From Psilocybe azurescens (Eukaryota; Basidiomycota; Agaricomycetes; Agaricales; Agrocybaceae): a stretch of DNA of 25,945 nucleotides. The DNA lies in assembly GCA_023853785.1 (NCBI GenBank), contig JAJIRX010000207.1:1-25945 (forward strand), read 5' to 3'. Made by a program: the position numbers and the translations under genes. This document shows, piece by piece, positions 19,985-25,945 of the stretch (position 1 is the first letter of the stretch; each line of letters opens with the position of its first letter). The notes beneath the pieces were generated by a model that saw nothing but the letters and a program-made list of their open reading frames with translations, was not told where the DNA came from and did not search any database.

Positions 19985-22600
19985 ATATATATCACGAGCT
20001 TTTTCATAAGGGACCTATTCATATTCTTCTGTTTTTTGGTTTCGTACGCGATGCAAATGTCTGATTGGTTAAGTTCGATCTCATCCCCAACAATAGTGTC
20101 CAGTGATTCCTCGTTTCTAGCGGCGACCATGACAATTAAATTGTTATTTCGATGGTGTAGCGTCGCCGCAGAATTTGCCGCAATGTGTACCTTCAATAAT
20201 AACGAGGAGTCCAATGTCATGTTTTACGCTTGGGTGGGTAGGTGATATTAAATGTGCGTCGATTGTGTGCATTTGCTTGGATCTTGTCGTGAACTGTCGG
20301 GCGACAGTATGCCTTGATCTTCACGGTATACCTCCACAAAAATTTCTTCATTGCAAAAGGAACTGCCATCTGCTTTTGACAATTAATTGAGCGCCAACAA
20401 GGCTGTTCTTCAAAAGTATATGGTTGTATTCTATTGGGTGTCCACAAGTAATAGTCGATGGGAAACTTGATGAGGACCTGGCAAAATTCCAAACCGGATT
20501 GATCTGCATGGTCTGGAGACTCAAATACATGCAGTGGGATCCCATGCCGGGGTCATACTACTGAAGGCCCTCATCAGGCAACGGGAGTAACACTTCGGTT
20601 GTATTGCATGTCATGATTTGACTGGGGAGGCAGCTATTTCCATGGACTTTGCGTGTTTAACATTAAAATTTACATCCAGGGGCTTAAGTGTACTGTATTT
20701 AGTATATCAGTCAGAGTCTTTGATAGAAAGATATAAGAAGAATCTTGTTTTATTTTTTAAAAAAGAAACACACTGGTAGCAAACGACATCCGTGATGTCA
20801 AAGGTGACCCTCTTGAAGGGGACAACAGGATCATAGCGATTTAATTCAATGAATAGCCCTATATTGTTGGAGGATGTCATTGAAACTTCTTTTATAATTC
20901 TGACGGTGCCTTTGAATATATGATGACACTTAGTCACAACAACTACCACGCCGCACCAAGGATGATCTTTGCATGAAGACGCTATGCACGTTTTCTGGTA
21001 AGTGGTTGATGGTGTGAAGAAAATCTGTGAGGCACAAAGACACAAAGTTTACATGGACATCAATGAACTTGAGCTGTTTTTCTCCATCAATATTCATGAC
21101 TGTGATGAAGGAAGACCTGACCAACCTGTGTCTCAGCGTTTGAGTTCAAGTAAGGGTTGTTGTTGTCTCTGCCACTTTTTCTCGGATCAACGTTGCCATG
21201 TTTCCTTGTATCTCCGTTATCCATCCAGTATGTTTAGCATTCGGTCCGCTGTTGATTTGAACATGATCTCCGACATTGAATATTTTATGCACATCGTTCC
21301 ACGTAGTGTGTATGAGCTGCATCTGATCGCTCGACTGATCTTCAATGCTTACGAGTGGCCCATATACAGGGTCGTCTTCGGGTGGATCCAGTGACACATC
21401 TACAAATCGACTGCTGATACAAGATACAGTTCCCTTTTCGCCGGTTGACAGAATCACCACGCGCTTCGAATTCTGAAAAAATCCATTCCTTGGGACGCGG
21501 AATGGGCATACTATCAAGGATAAATGGATGTTGAGATTGAATAAACTGCTCGAAAGAGTTGTGTGCAATTTTCATCCACACCCATACTGAAAGAATGGAA
21601 GTCAAAGTCCAATCATGCAAGCCCCCATTCGATTGTTAATCGGCCGATTCTATACGTGCTTGACTCATCGGAGATCAACTGCTGTGTCAGGAAAAGCAGA
21701 TCGAAATGCCGTGGCATCAAATAGTCTGGGCTCAGGAATGGAAGGCGATGCCTTTCGCTTCAGAGATCGGAAAGCACGCGCTCGATAGGCCAAACGCGGC
21801 ACGAGCAATATGGATGCCCCCATGAGGTCGTAGAGATGACATGTCCCACGTCGCCTTTGTACAAACCTTTTGTGATTCTGATCCACTGTCCATCCACACG
21901 TCTGGCGTTTACATCCTGCATAATAAGCATCTGTATCGCTTCTTCTTTCTCAATAGCTTTGCGTCGAATGCCACTTCGGCGTCGAATCAGACCTGGCATG
22001 TTCATCAACAGCTGAACGAAGTTCCTGATTCATTGTACATTCCAGGTAAACATGTCCGCCGTACTGAGCCCTCAAGTGAAAGCCGAACGCAATTGGTGGT
22101 GGTCGCATGCCTTAAGCAGCAATGACATTACCATAATTTCTTCTTTGCCTTTCTGAAGAAAAATCAGAGAAATCGTAGAGAGGCAACTTACATACTTACT
22201 ATACATTCAACTTGCCATGTAGGGTAATCGCTGCTGAGATGAGAGAAAGGAACGCCGTCTGCTTGGCGTGTGTGAATCGGCTCAATTTCGGACCATGTTG
22301 TGGTCCTTTCTATTCTCTCCTGTATTCGTGCACCACCTGCTCCATTTGTGTGTGCCTCGCATCTCTATTTTCCTCAAAGGTGGGCAGGGTTACATCCCTG
22401 TCGCTTGTTACATTGATAGCATCATCAAGAAATCCATCTGGCGTGAAAGCAATGATTTATTTGAAGGGGATTATAATGTTTCGGTAATAATAATGTAGTC
22501 ACCTATATCTTCGTGATTCGCCACTTTCATCAGCGGACTCCTCAGTAACCTGCGCCTCTATATCTAGAAAATGCATGAACGATGTGTTGCACTGTAACGG
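19985..22600 (-). pseudogene. Spt5-like NGN/KOW-domain gene, degraded
   Basis: Spt5 couples RNA polymerase II elongation to processing; agaricomycetes carry many extra Spt5-like genes. The minus strand shows blocks in family order: FMHFLDIEAQVTEESADE (about 22590); DGFLDDAINV (about 22435); NGN-like YPTWQVECIKGKEEIMVM split by an intron (about 22140-22210); MNMPGLIRRRSGIRRKAIEK (about 22000); KOW VDGQWIRITKGLYKGDVGHV (about 21890-21830); LKRKASPSIPEPRLFD; KOW VGDHVQINSGPNAKHTGW (about 21260-21200); HPWCGVVVVVTKCHHIFKG (about 20960); GLLVIIEGTHCGKF (about 20180); and ESLDTIVGDEIELNQSDICI with YETKKQKN (about 20120-20040). Frame changes lie near 22525, 22320, 22020, 21825 (in a G run), 21475 and 20185, with stops such as that near 21668. 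No complete protein can be made. It is probably a dead paralogue rather than the housekeeping SPT5. Confidence 0.85.
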
Positions 22601-23254
22601 CGGGTATTAATGTCAGCTTTATAAGGTACACTGTTTTCGACGTACTCTTTCCATGTTGCGTTACACCAGATGATCCACTGTATGATATTCAAAGGCTTTG
22701 ATGATACAATGCACTAGCAATCACAAAGGACAATTCAAAGGCCGGTTTATTATTGTGACAAGTATATACTGGCGATTCGATTCTCTCCACTGTATTACAG
22801 CAACAAAGCTAATAAATTGAATAAATCGAGGTTCTATATACGGTGCGGGTTAAATACGTATGCTATTCACGAACTTACCTGTAAGGGAGCAACGCTGTAT
22901 CAGTTGCACAGTTGTTGGTCGGAATCAAGAAAGAGGAAGCGTGAGAATTGTTTGACAGCTCAATTAAGGCGAAGGGCGTGCAACAATATCGGATAAATCC
23001 GAAAAGGAACATGATTATTGTATATCTGGGTGAATCAATAATATTCTCACGGTTTCGCTCTACACAGAACGCGAACATGGTGTGTAAAATCGAGGTGCAT
23101 GAGTACCCACAGCGGGACATCTGAGGGTGCGCGGTTGATGTAGAATGTTTAGATCAGTCCGATGCGGATGCACAGAATGCAGAGGTGGTGAGGGTGGTGA
23201 TGTCGATGGGTTGACCACTGACAGTTTTGAAGAATCCACAGTATGTAGTGCAAA
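22601..23254. other. intergenic, no supported gene
   Basis: The first exon of the Spt5-like relic may start upstream of 22600, since a minus-strand TTACAG acceptor precedes it at about 22600. I could not find a starting ATG with family character. The minus-strand frame 22875-23120 has no recognisable motif. Confidence 0.5.
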
Positions 23255-23470
23255 GTGAAATGGACAAAAGTAATCAGCAGCAGTGATACAACTATGGCAA
23301 AGGCAGGCTCAGATGCAGAAAGACAGCAGGGAGGTGGAAGCAGTGTGGTTCATCCCATGAACGCGTCGGGAGAGCTTCATGTGATACAGGATCTAACGTC
23401 TATCGTCCTTCAGCCTGCTAAAGGCGGGAAAGCTGAAAATAATCTACAAATATTCTTTGGACCTGGTTAG
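23255..23470 (+). pseudogene. small ORF, possibly the remnant of the RFC1 N-terminus
   Basis: A 71-codon frame is rich in Gly, Ser and Ala and ends NNLQIFFGPG before a stop. RFC1 proteins begin with a DIRKFFG-like PCNA-binding motif, and IFFGPG lies in the right place upstream of the RFC1 relic. The likeness is short, so this could also be an unrelated chance frame. Confidence 0.3.
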
Positions 23471-23760
23471 AGACAACAGAATATTGTAGCGAAGACTACC
23501 ATCTCGGTTTTGTACTATCTTTTCCGGAGGACATTATACTCATTTCCATGTTTCAGTTGTCTACACTAACTTCGCAGGGCGGTAAATCGGTGACCTCTGG
23601 TGGTAAGTAATATAATCGAACATGAGATGATGTCGGACTGACCGTTGCTCATTCAGATAAAGCAAATTTTGTGGTCAAAAGGCACCTAATGGGTACGTGG
23701 TCTGCTTGTCTTATACTGCTTACACTTTTGACACCATCTTAGCTTACAAAAAAAAAAGGT

Positions 23761-24743
23761 ACACTGCAGTTGTGGATTAACGATGGTGATGACGAGCCAC
23801 TGGTGCCAGTCAAAAAGCCATCTACCATCAAAGCTAAGAAGGATACCCTGAATGTCTCAAGTGACGAAGGTAAGTTTTATGAATTTCTGGACAACACAAC
23901 CACCTCATCGTCTTCTCATTGTTAGAGCAAGAGAGTAAACCAAGACCGTTAGTATTTGACACCCAATTCCCATGCATATCTGGCTGATTCATGCTTAGAA
24001 AATGTCCCAGACGGTGCGCCTGACGCGCTCGCCGGGCTGTCCCTTGTTTTTATTGGGGAGCTGAGTAGCTTCTCCGCGATGAGGCTATAGATCGGGAAAA
24101 CACTTAGGCGCTGTTAGTGATTAGTGCTGCTATCCTCCCTGACGATAGAATGCTGATATTCTATTTTCGCAGTCGGGTGGTAATGCAGGCATGTAGACAT
24201 CCAGTAAAACAGATTATGTTCTAGGTGATAATGCAGATCCCAGTAAAATTGCAGCCATCAAAAAGCATGGGATTAAAAGTCTGAACGAGGATGAATTCCC
24301 GCATATGGTAGATACACGCAAGGGGTTTGGTAATGGCAAAGTGGATACACGTAGCAAGAAGCTCATTGAGGTACGGGATTTATACCTCTAATTCTTAGTG
24401 AGAAGGAGTCTACTCATGATGATAGAATGGTATGAACGTGAACAATACATTGCTTGGTGGATTCGTGAAAGGTTCGGTAAGCTTAATTCATCAAATTTTT
24501 TCAAAGTTGTAGGAGCCTATCTTTTGTTTAGGAAACAAATTCCCTGAGCATCATGATAACAGACAGGTCATTGTCTCATTATGGGCAAAGTCGACGGAAT
24601 GTCCGCCGGAGACCGTGGAGGGTGTTGGCGCGCTGAACGTGTTGATTAAAAAGTCCAAGGTTGATTGTCAAAAGATCCCTGAAGACAAGCTGTTGCTAGT
24701 ATCATCCACAATACTAGCAACATCGAACGTCAGCGCCACATAA
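23761..24743 (+). pseudogene. rfc1: RFC1 (clamp-loader large subunit) pseudogene with an internal deletion
   Basis: RFC1 is the BRCT-carrying ATPase of the PCNA clamp loader. Blocks in order: DDEPLVPVKKPSTIKAKKD (exon ending 23869); BRCT start NVPDGAPDALAGLSLVFIGE (about 24000-24060); and VLGDNADPSKIAAIKKHGIK followed by LNEDEFPHMVDTRKGFGNGK (about 24220-24345). The frame then joins directly to an AAA+ block, RSKKLIE (to 24370), intron, NGMNVNNTLLGGF (24426-24476). The Walker A region that should separate them is missing. Walker B follows as IMGKVDGMSAGDRGG, where the family has IMDEVDG, so both acidic residues are lost. Introns of 51-60 nt are visible at 23870-23925, 23948-23998, 24113-24172, 24371-24425 and 24477-24531. 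Frameshifts lie near 23999, 24075-24095, 24195, 24573 and 24628. The C-terminal half is absent. Confidence 0.92.
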
Positions 24744-25945
24744 AGTGTCCGTAATATTGGGAGCTTCCTCAGTTGGGGCCTCTGCCATATAAGAAGAACG
24801 GCAACTGCTCGAACAGGTGATTACTAAACAAAAATATGTTGATTGCTACTGCTGAAGCCGTTTTTAATTTTTTTTAAAAATTTACTTATGTATATCAATC
24901 GGTTGTATGTTGGGAAATTTGTCAAAACCGTTGTTTCCTCTAGGTTTCCCTCTAGGTTTTTGCAGTTTTTGTTTTTGCAGTTAGGGCATACATGTGGGCT
25001 GTCACACCTCCAATGGGCGCTTATTGCATTGGAAGTGACAAGCTAACGTGACAACCGTAATAGGAGACTGAGCCGGCTCTTTCGACGACTCTGCTCATTG
25101 TCTCGCTGCTTAAAAGCTGACTTTTTATATCGAATATGAACAAAATCGTCATCACCTTTGTTGTAATCGTGGTACGATTGTATTATTCATATCCACAAGT
25201 AAGTCGTATGTCGCCTAAATTCATTGTCATGTGCTAAAGGTTAGTAGATACATTGAAATGATTCCCGCGTTGTGTCCTTCCGAAAGTCTGCAAATGGGCA
25301 GGAGGTGAGAGGTTATTTAGCGCATTGTAATCATCTCACATATGTTTGCAGTTCCTTCACAAAGGATACTCGTCACAGGAGGTGTTTTTACAATGTTAAA
25401 GGCAACGCCTTCATAGCGAACATGTCTTCCGGTGCATCGTTCAACGGACGATAGGTAGTATCTGATGTTCTCCCTCAGATCCGACTGTTCCGTGGACTCA
25501 AGACGAGATGGGTAATGTTTTAGTTATTGGCAGCGAATTTTGGGAGATCGAGGGAAATCTGTACGCCGCGGAGGGTAAGTTTCTTCATATCCAATTCACA
25601 ACTGAATCCGAAACTAATGTATATATCTCATTTTGCTTGCCTATAATCTCTTCTATTTCTTTGAAAACACTATCAAATGTGAATGTATAAAATATGAATA
25701 TATGTGCTATTAAAACCAGACTGTTGTTTCACTGAAGAGAATGCATGAGAAGAGAAACAACATCATAGTTTAGTTTATAGTATTGTGCACAGTGGCTATT
25801 AGCATCGGAAGGAAAAAGTCCATGCAATGACAGTCAACATACTCCTTTGCATTTTACGAGCTTAAGGATATATAGAGGTCAGTTTTTATTATCATTTTTG
25901 CATAAATTAAGGATGTATTAATATCTTAATTTCTTACAGACTCGG
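24744..25945 (+). other. weak candidate gene or relic, unidentified
   Basis: A hydrophobic start, MNKIVITFVVIV (25137), is followed by a GTAAGT donor at about 25200, and could be the signal peptide of a small secreted protein. Further right, PTVPWTQDEMGNVLVIGSEF (about 25483-25542) continues to a GTAAGT donor near 25575. Between them CAG acceptors precede 25352 and 25480, but the frames do not join cleanly. The final 250 bp are AT-rich with no gene seen. Confidence 0.25.

Noticed and set aside
20395..20571. Plus-strand frame with VDGKLDEDLAKFQTG that looks coding
   Set aside because: The opposite strand here carries the region between the KOW blocks of the Spt5-like relic in the right order, so the plus frame is more likely a shadow.

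Overview
The window looks like transposon-rich, gene-poor DNA from a filamentous basidiomycete, most likely an agaricomycete mushroom. Three observations support this: GT-AG introns of 50-100 nt interrupt every recognisable host gene; the Sec61, RFC1 and Spt5/KOW-like sequences have the residue style I associate with agarics; and the large retroelement is a fungal Ty3/gypsy type. No tools were run. Family assignments come from reading motifs.

Layout. Positions 1-10548 are one Ty3/gypsy (Metaviridae-type) LTR retrotransposon on the minus strand. Its 3' LTR is cut by the left edge (1-410) and its 5' LTR ends at 10548. ORF1 (8608 down to 4527) carries Gag, a CCHC zinc knuckle, an aspartic protease and a long acidic/proline-rich tail. 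A non-coding spacer of about 400 nt with direct repeats follows. ORF2 (4120 down to 479) carries reverse transcriptase, RNase H and an integrase with a GPY/F module. Both ORFs are broken by many single-base frameshifts.

The element sits inside an exon of a Sec61-alpha-like translocon gene (10549-12210, plus strand). The rest of that gene, with four introns, is readable to its stop codon. It is a pseudogene: three in-frame stops, three frame breaks and a mutated splice donor.

Further right are a 0.77-kb element with roughly 70-80 bp terminal inverted repeats and an ORF remnant (13189-13954), an LTR-like stretch (about 14589-14890), and small unidentified coding patches (15580-16330). An apparently intact six-exon gene for a 270-residue multi-pass membrane protein lies at 18481-19596. 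A degraded Spt5-like NGN/KOW gene follows on the minus strand (about 19985-22600). A truncated, internally deleted RFC1 (replication factor C large subunit) pseudogene lies on the plus strand (about 23400-24743). The last 1.2 kb holds only a weak candidate gene.

The genes do not form a functional pathway. The region reads as a graveyard of duplicated, intron-retaining housekeeping-gene copies and mobile elements around one possibly living membrane-protein gene.
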